Shown one piece after another: positions 26,061-35,314 of a stretch of DNA of 64,000 nucleotides. The notes below the pieces were generated by a model, which saw only the letters and a list, made by a program, of their open reading frames with translations, searched no databases and was not told where the DNA came from. The stretch's first letter is position 1, and every line of letters starts with the position of its first letter. The stretch is from positions 124,001 through 188,000 of the forward strand of contig NZ_JAUDRH010000019.1 of assembly GCF_030381805.1 (NCBI RefSeq), read 5' to 3'. Position numbers and translations under genes: made by a program. This DNA is from Chlorogloeopsis sp. ULAP01 (GTDB taxonomy: Bacteria > Cyanobacteriota > Cyanobacteriia > Cyanobacteriales > Nostocaceae).

Positions 26061-28502
26061 TCACTCTACATAAGCAACAGTAACGCCAGTGCCACCATCG
26101 GATTGTTCAGCCGCTTCATAACGGCTAACTCTGGGATGTTGCTTTAAAAATGCGTGAACACCTTGCCGTAGTTTACCAGTGCCGTGTCCGTGAATAATCC
26201 ATATTGGCCCTGTTGCTTCTGAAATTGCTTTGTCTAAAATCATTTCTGCATCTGGCACCCTGCGCCCGCGCAAGTCTACTGTATTTTGAGATGTGCGAAT
26301 TGCTGGAGCAGTTGCTGGTGCTGGAGTTTCAACGACTCTGGATTCTCCTTTGCTCTTGTGCTCCTTAATTACTGGTTCAGCTTTTTTACCATCCAGAGAT
26401 TCCACGTCTTCCAACTTCACTGTCATCTTCATAATTCCAAAGCGGACAGTTAATTCACCATCTTCATCAGGTGCAGTTAAGACTTCTGCTGTTTGTCCTA
26501 ATTTAGGAATGCGAATGCGATCGCCAACTTTCGGAACATACCCTTGTTTGGGTTTTGGTGGAGGCTGGGGTATAAATTTTTCAGTTATTTGATTTAAAGC
26601 ATTTGTTGCTTGCTGGGCATCTTGGGCGGTTGGCGTACCTTGCTGCAAGCGACGAATTACTTTGGCAATTTCATTTTTAGCTTGGGCGATCGCTTGCTGT
26701 ACTGCGATCTCTTGGGAAGCACGTAAATCGCGTTCTCTTTCTTGTAATGCTGTGGCTTTTTCGGTGACTTGTTTGTATAAACGTTCAGCTTGCTGCAATA
26801 AATCTTGTGCTTGTGCTGCTTTAGTTTCTTGGTGGCGACGTTGTGCTTCCAACCCAGCAATTACCTGGTTGACTTCGTCTGTTGCTCCTCCCAAGTTGCT
26901 TTTTGCCGCTTCTACAACTTCTGGTTTTAAACCCAAGCGACGAGCAATTGCTAGGGCGTTAGAACGTCCAGGTATTCCCCAGAGTAAACGATAAGTAGGC
27001 GAAAGAGTAGCTTCATCAAATTCGACAGAGGCATTTTCAAACCGCTCATCTTGATATTTCAGTGCCTTTAATTCACCGAAGTGAGTAGTTGCCATCGTCA
27101 GTTGAGCGTGTTCTGATAAATAGCGCAGCAGGGCGATCGCTAAAGCACTACCTTCGGCAGGATCTGTACCAGCGCCTACTTCATCAAGGAGCACTAAAGA
27201 GGAGGGGGGGAGGGGGAGAGGGGGGGAGGGGGAGATATTTTCTTCACTCTCCGTGTCTCCTGTCCCTAATGCATCCAAAATCCGACTAATCCGGCGAATA
27301 TGTCCAGAAAAAGTAGATAAACTCTGCTGTAATGATTGTTCGTCTCCAATATCTGCTAATATCTGGTCAAACCAAGGTAATTCTACAGGTTCGCGGGCAG
27401 GAACAAACAAGCCCACCTTTGCCATTAATGCTGCCAAACCCAAGGTTTTGAGAGTTACTGTTTTACCACCTGTATTTGGCCCGGTAATTGTTACTACCCG
27501 AATCTGTGGCTGAATTAGTAAATCTACGGGAATGACTGCTTGTCCTTGTTCGTGCTGCTGTTGCCATACTAGCAGCGGATGACGCAGTTGTCTTAAGGTG
27601 ATACTTTCATTCGCTTCTCGGTTAATAAAGTGAGGAGGATTGGCTTGTAACCACAAACTATAACGAGCTTTGGCAGTTGCTAAATCTAAACTGGTAACAA
27701 TGGCTAACAATCTTTCCAAATCGAGTTTTACCGCTGCTACCTGCTCGGTTAAAACACGACGAATAGCTTCTTCTTCTGCTTGTTCTCTTTTTACCAACTG
27801 TCGCAGTTGGTTACCAAGTGGCACGATGGAATTCGGTTCTATGTATAATGTTGCGCCACTAGTAGAGGTATCGTGGACAATACCGGGAATTGCGTCTTTT
27901 TGGGGCGCTTTGACAGGGATCACATAGCGATCACCCCTTTGAGTAATAATCTGTTCTTGAACTGCGCCAGCTTTTGCTTGTAAAATATTTTGTAATTTTT
28001 GTGTAATTTGATTGCGTATTTTCCGTACTTCTGTGCGAATATCAGCCAGTTTTTGGCTAGCGCGATCGGTTACTTGTCCGCGTTCATCTATACAACGGTG
28101 AATTTCTTGCTCAAGTTCTGGATACGTTCGTAAATCAGCTACTAATTCCGACAGAATTGGTACATCTGGCTGATTGTCGATAATTCGGCGTAAGTTTCGT
28201 GCTCCAGCCAGGGTAGTAGCGATCGCAAGCAGTTCCTCACCTGCTAAAACTCCTTGCAATTCCGCTCTTGCTAAAAAATCGCCAATATCTTGAATTCCCT
28301 CAAATATTAAACCGGTAGTGAGGCGGCTTTCTAGTTCGTAAACTTCTTTAGTTTGCGCTAGTAAATATTCACTTTCATCCTGAGAATCGGGAATTCTTAA
28401 GTCACGTGCGATGACTGCCCCCAGTTTTGTGGCTGCAAACGTAGATAGGTGCTGGCACAGACGATGCCATTCAAGTAGTTCTAAAGTTTCAGCTTGAATC
28501 AA
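26061..28502 (-). CDS. mutS2: Endonuclease MutS2 with low-complexity insertion
   Basis: An 813-residue MutS2: N-terminal core and lever helices (LEWHRLCQHLSTFAATKLG), ATPase with Walker A TGPNTGGKTVTLKTLG, Walker B SLVLLDEVGAGTDP and signature STFSGHIRRISRIL, a coiled linker, a KOW-like barrel (GYVPKVGDRIRIPKLGQTAE) and the C-terminal Smr domain (VDLRGRRVPDAEMILDKAI ... IIHGHGTGKLRQGVHAFL). MutS2 acts on branched DNA, and in some bacteria on stalled ribosomes. Just before Walker B a Ser/Pro-rich insert (ISPSPPLPLPPSS) is encoded by a G-rich low-complexity tract at about 27198-27266. The start is TTG. The gene is monocistronic. Confidence 0.95.
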   Translation of the reverse strand: MIQAETLELLEWHRLCQHLSTFAATKLGAVIARDLRIPDSQDESEYLLAQTKEVYELESRLTTGLIFEGIQDIGDFLARAELQGVLAGEELLAIATTLAGARNLRRIIDNQPDVPILSELVADLRTYPELEQEIHRCIDERGQVTDRASQKLADIRTEVRKIRNQITQKLQNILQAKAGAVQEQIITQRGDRYVIPVKAPQKDAIPGIVHDTSTSGATLYIEPNSIVPLGNQLRQLVKREQAEEEAIRRVLTEQVAAVKLDLERLLAIVTSLDLATAKARYSLWLQANPPHFINREANESITLRQLRHPLLVWQQQHEQGQAVIPVDLLIQPQIRVVTITGPNTGGKTVTLKTLGLAALMAKVGLFVPAREPVELPWFDQILADIGDEQSLQQSLSTFSGHIRRISRILDALGTGDTESEENISPSPPLPLPPSSLVLLDEVGAGTDPAEGSALAIALLRYLSEHAQLTMATTHFGELKALKYQDERFENASVEFDEATLSPTYRLLWGIPGRSNALAIARRLGLKPEVVEAAKSNLGGATDEVNQVIAGLEAQRRHQETKAAQAQDLLQQAERLYKQVTEKATALQERERDLRASQEIAVQQAIAQAKNEIAKVIRRLQQGTPTAQDAQQATNALNQITEKFIPQPPPKPKQGYVPKVGDRIRIPKLGQTAEVLTAPDEDGELTVRFGIMKMTVKLEDVESLDGKKAEPVIKEHKSKGESRVVETPAPATAPAIRTSQNTVDLRGRRVPDAEMILDKAISEATGPIWIIHGHGTGKLRQGVHAFLKQHPRVSRYEAAEQSDGGTGVTVAYVE
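27198..27266. repeat. In-frame G-rich low-complexity insert in mutS2
   Basis: On the plus strand this reads as runs such as GGAGGGGGGGAGGGGGAGAG. In the coding direction it gives alternating Ser/Pro/Leu codons between the ABC signature and Walker B of MutS2, a surface loop position. It is of the same kind as the insert in rsgA (7411-7534). Confidence 0.75.
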
Positions 28503-28706
28503 GGTTTTACTATTAGTGCTTTAATATCTAAATCTAAATGGTCTGAAATTATGGTAACAATACAAATCCCTGCATGGCTCAATCTCAAAGGGTGAATTTC
28601 CGGTTAGTCAATAGTCATTGGTTATTCCCCTTATCTCCGTGTCCCCGCGTCTGGTTGTCCCCGTGTCCTCTTCATTCCCCTTGTCCCCTGCTCCCTTCTC
28701 TCCCTC

Positions 28707-31700
28707 TCATGTACGTTCAATCAAAGATGCGATCGCTTCCACTAATGCATCCGGTTCAACAGGTTTGGGCAAGTGGATCTGAAATCCTGCTGCTATTGCC
28801 CGTTTTTGATCGTATTCTCCAGCATAGGCTGTGAGGGCGATTGCCTTCGGCATAGCTTCGCTTACCGCTAGAAATTGCTTTCCTGCTTCTTGATTTAATG
28901 CCCTAATTTGTTGCAGTAACATATACCCATCAGTATTAGGCATACCAATATCAGTTACTAACACATCTGGCTGAATTTGAACTAGGCTTGTTAGCGCTTC
29001 TTCTGCCGATGCTGCGACGGTTACTTCAGCTCCTGATTGTTCCAATACAAAACTGACATAATCACGCATATCGGCTTCATCATCCACAGCCAAAATTCGC
29101 ACACCTGATAGTGGAAGAGGGTGAGATGAAGGGATGAGGGGATGGGGAGAGAGATTTTCTTCTTGTCTGTTTGTCTGTTTGTCTCCTTGCCCCCTGCTTT
29201 CTTTCAGGAGTGGCAAACATACTGTAAATGTTGCTCCTTGTCCTTCTCCTGGACTTTCTGCCCAAACAGTACCACCATGAGATTCAACGATATGACGCAC
29301 GATCGCAAGCCCCAACCCCAAACCACCAAAGTTGCGGGTAGTGCCGCTATCTGCTTGTCGGAAGTAGTCAAATACATAGGGGAGAAATTCTGGGTTGATG
29401 CCTTTGCCTGTGTCTTTCACCTGAATTTGAGCGTAGTTAGCGATCAGGGATTGGCGAGTCCAGCGCGTTGCGGAGGTTCCCTCCGTTGTAGCGACTGGCG
29501 AACCCGAAGGGGGATTGGTGATTGGGTTCTGGGTAATAGGTGCAGAATCGTTATTTACATCTTCTTCCCAAGTCTTGTTGTCTCCTTGTCGACGGACACC
29601 TTCGCCAACGGGGGGCTTTGGGGCCCCCACGGAGGAGCCAGCGCCGTGGGCGGGTTTCCCGACTTGTTGGCGCGAAGCGACTTCCGAAGGTAGCGACTGG
29701 TGTTGGGGTTCGGGGGAGACCCCCGCACGGAAGTGTCCTCCCCTTGTCTTTTTCTTAGTCCCTAGTCCCCATTCCCCAGTCCCCAACCTTACCTCTACTT
29801 GCCCACCATTGGGGGTAAACTTAATTGCATTTGAGAGTAGATTCCAAACTATTTGCTGCAAACGATTGGGATCTCCTGCAACTAAACCGACATCTGGAGC
29901 AAATAGCTTCTGAATTTGAATGTCTTTGGCTTCTGCTGACAATCGCACCGTTTCTAGAGCTGCTTCTATCGTTGCTGCCAAATTGATGGGAACTACATTT
30001 AGACTGAGCTTTCCTCGTAAAATCCGTGAAACATCAAGCAAGTCTTCAATTAGTTGGGTTTGTAACTTGGCGTTACGTTCGATAGTTTCTAAAGCGCGAT
30101 CTGTGGCGTCTGGATCGAATTTACGAGAACGTAGCAGTTTTGTCCAGCCCAAGATGGGGTTAAGTGGCGATCGCAATTCATGGGAAAGCACTGCTAAAAA
30201 TTCATCTTTAATGCGGTTGGCGGTTTCTGCCGACTCTCGTGCTGCTTGTTCCAAGCGTAGGAGATTTTCACGTTCTTGTTCAGCTTGCTGTCTTTTAGTT
30301 ACATCTTGTACTAGTGACAACACTGACACAACGTTACCTAATTCATCAGTTAGTGTTGAGTTATACCATTCACAATGAACAATGTTACCTGATTTTGTGT
30401 AGTTACGGTTACAGCAAAGAATTTGTGGCTCATTACCACTGAGGATTTGACGCCAGACATTCAGAACTCTTTGTGAATCTTCCTCGTAGACAAATTGCCA
30501 CTCCCCATATTTTCTATATAAAACTTCTTGTGCTTGCCAACCAAATATCCTGGTGGCGGCGGCAGACCAACGGGTTATTTGCAGGTTTGTATTCCACTCT
30601 ATCACTGCTAGAGGTGTATTTTCGACATGGAAGTTCAACCTTTGCAAAGCATCTCTTAAGGCAATTTGTGCTAATTTCCCATCTGTAATATCTTCTGCTA
30701 CTCCGACAACACGATAGATTTCTCCAGACTCATTCTTGATTGGGAAACCGCGATCGCGAATCCATCGCATTGAACCATCAGAACGGGTAATCCGGTATTC
30801 CGCGTCGTATTTTCCTTCCGTAATTTGACTGAAGAAAGTAGCTTGTAAACGCTCTCTATCTTCGGGGTGGACGGTTTGCATCCACATAGCGGGGTTGGTA
30901 TATAAACTTTCACAGGTACGTCCCCAAACCTGCTCATAGGCAGGACTAACGTAAAATATCTCACCTGCAAATGGGTTTGACACCCAAAATACATCTTGGA
31001 TTGTTTCAGCTAGCTGACGAAATCGCTCTTCACTTTCTCGCAGCGCTGTTTCGGCTAGCTGGCGCTCTGTAATATCTTGGAAGATAAGCATCATCGTATT
31101 GACTATGCCATCTTCGTCACAAATGGGAGCAGCAGAGATACTCAAGATGATCTGGGAACCATCACGTTTACAGCGATAAGTTTCTACACCAAAAAATGTT
31201 TCACCATTCAGTAATAGCTCTCGTACTAAACGACATTCTTCCTTTTTGTCCTCTGGAACAATAGGTAGAATTTGGTTGAGGACTTCCGCTTCAGTCCATC
31301 CAAATAAACGTTCAGCTGCTGGATTCCATAGCCGTACTGTGCAGTCGGGTTGAATCAAAACTATCGGTAAAGGAGATGCTGCGACTAAAGTTTTTAAGGT
31401 TTGGTTAGTCTGTTGTATTTCTCGCTGTACCTGTTTGCGTTTGGTAATGTCGTAGAAGGTGAGGAGTGCTGCAACAATCTCCCCTTGCTGATTTCGGATC
31501 GGGCAAGAGTCAGCTAGTATTGTTTTCCGACTGCAATCGGCGCACACTAGCTCTATTTCCTCATTAGTTACGACTTCTCCTGTAGAGAGCGATCGCATCA
31601 AGGGCTTTTCCTCGTTCTTATATGCTCGTCCATCTGGATGAAGTAAGTAATGCTGAAAATGATTGTATTCCTCAAACCCCTCGACTAGAGGCAAGTCATA

Positions 31701-32579
31701 ACCCAAAATTTGCTGCACTTGCTCATTCTTCAACAATAAGCGACCGGAAGGAGCCTCTGCCACTAACAACCCTGCTGGCATTTGCTGTAATACTGCCTCC
31801 ACTAACCTTTGCTTAGACTCCACTTCTTCAAGTAGACAAATTCTCTCTTGCTCTATTTGCTTGTGATTGTGAATATCAGTAAAAGAACCAAACCAATTTG
31901 TCACTTCTCCTTGACAATTTCTTTGGGGTACCGCTCTTGTAATGTGCCAGCGATACTTTCCATCCAAGCTTTGCAAACGATACTGTCCTTCTATCCTACT
32001 TTTAGTAGCAAGTCCTGTCTTCCAAGCTCTCTGTGCCGATACTAAATCATCCGGGTGAATAGCACGTTGCCATTCCCAGCCCAAAGATGAATTAGGTGTA
32101 AGTCCAGTGTAGGCGTACCATTGTTGGTTGAAATAATCTATATATCCATCTGAGCGAGCATTCCATACCAATTGCGGTACATTTTCTGCCAATACTCTGT
32201 AGCGTTCCTCACTTTCCTGAAGTGCCTGCAAATTGTTTAGCGCCCGTTGTTGGGCAGTTTGGAGTTGCGAGTCGAGCGAACTAATTAGTAGTGTGACTAA
32301 TAGAAACACACCCAACGGTACCAAGGAACTAGAACTGATACTGAAACTATATAACGGCGTGATCAAGAAATAGTTGACAGCCAGGGTGGATAAAATTGTA
32401 GCTGCTATCCCGGCTTTTATCCCTCCGTACCTGGTACTTATAACTACAGCCAAATAAAAAAGAGAAAGATTCGCAGGTGCTAAGAATGGTTGTAGTCGTA
32501 ATGTCAGTACCAATGCTAAAGCAACGGATAGCACAGCAGTACCGTAGTGCAGCAGGTAAGTTCGTGTTGCATTAGACAT
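28707..32579 (-). CDS. Hybrid sensor histidine kinase with five PAS domains and repeat-derived insertions
   Basis: A 1290-residue kinase. Residues 10-105 hold four membrane helices of the DUF4118/KdpD type (FYLAVVISTRYGGIKAGIAA). Five PAS modules follow, about 120-240, 255-380, 390-505, 515-635 and 640-765 (repeated ERFRQLAETIQDVFWVSN-like starts). HisKA has His800 (LSHELRSPLNPIL), the N box is near Asn913 (NLLSNAIKF), the D box is DTGKGI (1056) and the G box GGLGLGLAIVRH (1085). The receiver domain at 1160-1285 has Asp1210 (VLVTDIGMP) and Lys1272 (HLPKP). Between N and D boxes, residues 933-1046 form a 114-residue insert that is clearly repeat DNA; residues 1125-1158 (SPHPLIPSSHPLPLS) are another. 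All catalytic motifs remain. Signal and target unknown; no response regulator gene is adjacent. Confidence 0.93.
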   Translation of the reverse strand: MSNATRTYLLHYGTAVLSVALALVLTLRLQPFLAPANLSLFYLAVVISTRYGGIKAGIAATILSTLAVNYFLITPLYSFSISSSSLVPLGVFLLVTLLISSLDSQLQTAQQRALNNLQALQESEERYRVLAENVPQLVWNARSDGYIDYFNQQWYAYTGLTPNSSLGWEWQRAIHPDDLVSAQRAWKTGLATKSRIEGQYRLQSLDGKYRWHITRAVPQRNCQGEVTNWFGSFTDIHNHKQIEQERICLLEEVESKQRLVEAVLQQMPAGLLVAEAPSGRLLLKNEQVQQILGYDLPLVEGFEEYNHFQHYLLHPDGRAYKNEEKPLMRSLSTGEVVTNEEIELVCADCSRKTILADSCPIRNQQGEIVAALLTFYDITKRKQVQREIQQTNQTLKTLVAASPLPIVLIQPDCTVRLWNPAAERLFGWTEAEVLNQILPIVPEDKKEECRLVRELLLNGETFFGVETYRCKRDGSQIILSISAAPICDEDGIVNTMMLIFQDITERQLAETALRESEERFRQLAETIQDVFWVSNPFAGEIFYVSPAYEQVWGRTCESLYTNPAMWMQTVHPEDRERLQATFFSQITEGKYDAEYRITRSDGSMRWIRDRGFPIKNESGEIYRVVGVAEDITDGKLAQIALRDALQRLNFHVENTPLAVIEWNTNLQITRWSAAATRIFGWQAQEVLYRKYGEWQFVYEEDSQRVLNVWRQILSGNEPQILCCNRNYTKSGNIVHCEWYNSTLTDELGNVVSVLSLVQDVTKRQQAEQERENLLRLEQAARESAETANRIKDEFLAVLSHELRSPLNPILGWTKLLRSRKFDPDATDRALETIERNAKLQTQLIEDLLDVSRILRGKLSLNVVPINLAATIEAALETVRLSAEAKDIQIQKLFAPDVGLVAGDPNRLQQIVWNLLSNAIKFTPNGGQVEVRLGTGEWGLGTKKKTRGGHFRAGVSPEPQHQSLPSEVASRQQVGKPAHGAGSSVGAPKPPVGEGVRRQGDNKTWEEDVNNDSAPITQNPITNPPSGSPVATTEGTSATRWTRQSLIANYAQIQVKDTGKGINPEFLPYVFDYFRQADSGTTRNFGGLGLGLAIVRHIVESHGGTVWAESPGEGQGATFTVCLPLLKESRGQGDKQTNRQEENLSPHPLIPSSHPLPLSGVRILAVDDEADMRDYVSFVLEQSGAEVTVAASAEEALTSLVQIQPDVLVTDIGMPNTDGYMLLQQIRALNQEAGKQFLAVSEAMPKAIALTAYAGEYDQKRAIAAGFQIHLPKPVEPDALVEAIASLIERT
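29102..29204. repeat. In-frame low-complexity insert between kinase and receiver domains
   Basis: Encodes the Ser/Pro/His/Gln-rich linker at about residues 1125-1158 of the hybrid kinase. The DNA contains GTCTGTTTGTCTGTTTGTCTCC and GGGATGAGGGGATGGGG-like runs, the same G-rich flavour as in rsgA and mutS2. Confidence 0.65.
29442..29783. repeat. 342-bp palindromic repeat cluster inserted in frame in the histidine kinase ATPase domain
   Basis: This stretch separates two halves of the HATPase domain that read as continuous in other kinases. It is GC-rich, full of short inverted repeats (GGGGCCCC-type cores near 29620, GGAGGTTCCCTCC near 29472) and G-rich runs, and is exactly 114 codons with no stop in the kinase frame. 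Several different repeat types appear stacked, as if inserted successively. Similar words occur in the non-coding block at 45262-45566. Confidence 0.75.
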
Positions 32580-32780
32580 GGATGATTATTGGTTAGCGAT
32601 CGCTAACAAGCACATACATTAATTTTGACAAAACTAAGCAAATTTGATTTTCAAATACATATTTTTTATCTGCCTGATTTCTTACAAGGCTTTAGCGCTC
32701 AATGACGAACTAACATAACTGCTGCAAATATCCCCACAATTTGATACCCTAGCTTAAACAGATTTGGGAACATTGTCAGA

Positions 32781-33944
32781 GTGGAAATTCAAATTGGGCG
32801 GGGCAAAGCAGCTCGCAGAGCATACGGAATAGATGAAATTGCCTTAGTACCTGGCAGAGGTACACTCGATCCGAGTTTGGCAGATACAAAATGGCGTATT
32901 GGCAATATTGAGCGAGAAATCCCAATTATTGCTAGTGCAATGGATGGTGTAGTGGATATTCGCATGGCTGTGCTTTTGTCACAGTTAGGAGCGCTAGGCG
33001 TGCTGAACTTAGAGGGAATTCAAACTCGTTATGCGAATCCAGAGCCAATTTTAGATCGGATTGCGGCAGTGGGCAAAGATGAATTTGTAACGCTAATGCA
33101 AGAACTTTATGCCGAACCGATCAAACCAGAGCTAATCGAACAACGAATTAAAGAAATTAAAGCACAAGGTGGCATTGCTGCGGTGAGTGCAACTCCAGCA
33201 GCAGCAAGTAAATATGGTTCAGTAATTGCAAAAGCTGGGGCAGATTTATTTTTCGTTCAAGCTACAGTTGTTTCGACGGCACACTTATCACCAGAATCGA
33301 TCGTACCACTAGATCTAGCACAGTTTTGTCGAGAAATGCCCATGCCTGTGGTGTTGGGTAACTGTGTAACTTACGAAGTAACTCTAAACTTAATGAAAGC
33401 AGGGGCAGCCGCAGTATTGATTGGTATTGGCCCAGGTGCAGCTTGTACTTCTAGGGGAGTCTTGGGCGTAGGTATACCGCAAGCAACAGCGATCGCTGAC
33501 TGTGCTGCTGCACGCGATGACTATTATCAAGAAACTGGCAACTATGTCCCAGTCATTGCCGATGGTGGTTTAATTACTGGCGGTGACATCTGTAAATGTA
33601 TTGCCTGTGGTGCTGATGGAGTGATGATTGGTTCTCCCTTTGCTAGAGCTGCAGAAGCACCCGGACGGGGTTTCCATTGGGGTATGGCTACTCCTAGCCC
33701 TGTCTTGCCGCGTGGCACACGCATTCGCGTAGGTACTACTGGTACTCTAGAACAAATTTTAGTCGGCCCTGCCCAACTCGATGATGGTACTCATAATCTC
33801 TTGGGAGCTTTGAAAACGAGTATGGGTACATTAGGAGCAAAAAATCTTAAAGAAATGCAACAAGTAGAAGTTGTGATTGCTCCGTCTTTGTTGACTGAAG
33901 GGAAAGTGTATCAAAAAGCCCAACAATTAGGGATGGGTAAATAG
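32781..33944 (+). CDS. guaB3: GuaB3 family IMP dehydrogenase-related protein
   Basis: At 387 residues and without CBS domains, this is the cyanobacterial GuaB3 type rather than classical GuaB (about 490). It begins EIQIGRGKAARRAYGIDEIA and has the IMPDH barrel features: ASAMDGV (flap region), the catalytic-loop Cys in GIGPGAACTSRGVLGVGIPQ, and VIADGGLITGGDICKCIACG with the phosphate-binding glycines. GuaB3 proteins have been reported to have IMP dehydrogenase activity (IMP to XMP, NAD-dependent). The start is GTG 32781. It is followed by the Yfr1 RNA and trxA, a guaB-yfr1-trxA order known from other cyanobacteria. Confidence 0.93.
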   Translation: MEIQIGRGKAARRAYGIDEIALVPGRGTLDPSLADTKWRIGNIEREIPIIASAMDGVVDIRMAVLLSQLGALGVLNLEGIQTRYANPEPILDRIAAVGKDEFVTLMQELYAEPIKPELIEQRIKEIKAQGGIAAVSATPAAASKYGSVIAKAGADLFFVQATVVSTAHLSPESIVPLDLAQFCREMPMPVVLGNCVTYEVTLNLMKAGAAAVLIGIGPGAACTSRGVLGVGIPQATAIADCAAARDDYYQETGNYVPVIADGGLITGGDICKCIACGADGVMIGSPFARAAEAPGRGFHWGMATPSPVLPRGTRIRVGTTGTLEQILVGPAQLDDGTHNLLGALKTSMGTLGAKNLKEMQQVEVVIAPSLLTEGKVYQKAQQLGMGK

Positions 33945-34077
33945 AGGGATTGGGAACTGGGGACTAGGGACTAGGAAAAGAGGAGCACAGGAGCACAGGA
34001 GCAATACCCAATCCCCAATCGCTCAACAAAATTTCCTAGACTATGAAACAATTACTGGAAAATTAGCATCTGTCGCC

Positions 34078-34083
34078 TACAAT
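34078..34083 (+). promoter_or_regulatory. Putative -10 box of yfr1
   Basis: TACAAT lies seven bases before the base at which the first Yfr1 stem starts (34091), the expected -10 distance. A good -35 hexamer is not apparent at 16-18 bases; TGGAAA (34056-34061) is the nearest candidate. Confidence 0.5.
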
Positions 34084-34090
34084 AGAAATA

Positions 34091-34156
34091 GCGGAGACGC
34101 ATGTTTCCGTTCACTCCTCACACCACACTCCGCCCGGACTGCGGTTCGGGCGCTTC
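34091..34156 (+). ncRNA. yfr1: Small regulatory RNA Yfr1
   Basis: The hallmark unpaired element ACTCCTCACAC (about 34112-34122) stands between two hairpins. The 5' hairpin is GCGGAGAC/GTTTCCGT with loop GCAT (34091-34110); the 3' hairpin is CGCCCG/CGGGCG with loop GACTGCGGTT (34131-34152), followed by CTTCCTTATGTTT as terminator tail. This is the architecture of Yfr1, which base-pairs through its CU-rich motif with target mRNAs, including porin-type transcripts in marine cyanobacteria. The position directly upstream of trxA and downstream of a guaB-type gene is the conserved one. High confidence on structure and synteny. Confidence 0.92.
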
Positions 34157-34285
34157 CTTATGTTTATTAATAAAAACTAAACCTATATATATACAAATGT
34201 ATCTGCCTCATTTCCAAGCAGTGCTTTTTGCTATGGTAGAATTTCAGCAAAATCAAAAATATATCGTAGGCAAAGGTTTGTAGCC

Positions 34286-34615
34286 ATGTCAGCAGCCGCA
34301 CAAGTTACCGACTCTACTTTTAAGCAGGAAGTATTGGAAAGCGCAGTTCCTGTTTTAGTTGACTTTTGGGCTCCCTGGTGCGGTCCCTGCCGGATGGTGG
34401 CCCCTGTTGTAGATGAAATCGCAGCTCAGTATGAGGGTCAACTCAAGGTAGTTAAAGTCAACACTGATGAGAACCCTAATGTTGCCAGCCAATATGGTAT
34501 CCGCAGCATTCCTACATTGATGATTTTTAAAGGTGGGCAAAAAGTTGATATGGTAGTAGGTGCTGTGCCAAAAACTACACTAGCTAATACTTTAGAAAAA
34601 TATCTTGAGTCTTAA
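34286..34615 (+). CDS. trxA: Thioredoxin (m-type), TrxA
   Basis: A 109-residue thioredoxin with the active site FWAPWCGPCRMVAP and the cis-Pro loop RSIPTLMIFKGG. This is the essential m-type thioredoxin of cyanobacteria that reduces target disulfides using electrons from ferredoxin-thioredoxin or NADPH-thioredoxin reductase. It starts 130 bases downstream of the Yfr1 terminator; the start ATG has an upstream stop in frame and only this start fits the family. Cytoplasmic. Confidence 0.97.
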   Translation: MSAAAQVTDSTFKQEVLESAVPVLVDFWAPWCGPCRMVAPVVDEIAAQYEGQLKVVKVNTDENPNVASQYGIRSIPTLMIFKGGQKVDMVVGAVPKTTLANTLEKYLES

Positions 34616-35314
34616 AGCATCTAGAATTTTTTTTGGAGTATTTTGTTGACTCTGTAAGTCAGCCCAATAATTGTCAGCAATGCAGTAAGGTGTAAGCATG
34701 GCACTTGATTGCACTGTCTGATTAATTAGATGGGCTATTCATTATCTTGAAATGACTTTCGTAGTGTATTCAACTGCCAAGACATCATAGTAAAAAACTT
34801 TCTTAAGGAAAGTAATCTGTGATTCATTTGTCTATCTTTTTGCCAATCCACCTAGTTGAAGGAAAAATAATCTCATCTGTTTTGCTTCAATTTATTCTGT
34901 ATTTAATACAAAAGATGTAGCACCTTAGTTTTTTAACCAAAGGTGCCTTTTTGTTTGTAAAATAAGCTTAAAATTTTATACCTACTAAGAATCAAATTTT
35001 CTTATCCTTGCAAGGATGATAAGTAAGTCAATATAAATGTTAAGTTTGAAATATAACTAAAAAATACAGGCTGTACGGGTGTGATTAATTGCGTCTGTAC
35101 GAGAGAGTTATGGGTGCTTATAGTATGTCTGTAAGAAAACGGCTACTGGGATCAAAATCTTTTCGTCCTTGAAGGTACGAAATAGCAGTGCTAGTACAGA
35201 GTCAACAAACTCTGTATAGTTAACTATGGGCTATGGACTTTTAACGACCCGTCGTGGTTGCAAATTTGATCGCAAATTTAGGTAAAATATAATGCCACTT
35301 TGGCTATAGTTCTC
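34616..35314. other. Intergenic with a detached terminator and hairpins
   Basis: A 0.7-kb spacer between trxA and the LOG gene. A strong terminator sits about 300 bases after trxA (34920-34952), which suggests either a long 3' UTR or a separate small transcript. Further on, TTTCGT-CCTT pairs with AAGG-ACGAAA (35161-35182) and TACAGAGT with ACTCTGTA (35195-35216); both lie in the likely leader of the LOG gene. No open frame with coding character was found. Confidence 0.5.
34920..34952 (+). terminator. Rho-independent terminator
   Basis: GCACCTT (34920-34926) pairs with AAGGTGC (34940-34946), then CTTTTT. It is clear-cut, but about 300 bases from the trxA stop. Confidence 0.8.

Noticed and set aside
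28574..28834. Plus-strand open frame with CPRVWLSPCP-type repeats
   Set aside because: It is made of low-complexity CCCCGTGTC-type repeat and the antisense of the kinase receiver domain.
29142..29913. Several overlapping plus-strand open frames of 72-183 codons
   Set aside because: All are antisense to the kinase and are kept open by the GC-rich repeat insert; the kinase frame contains every catalytic motif.
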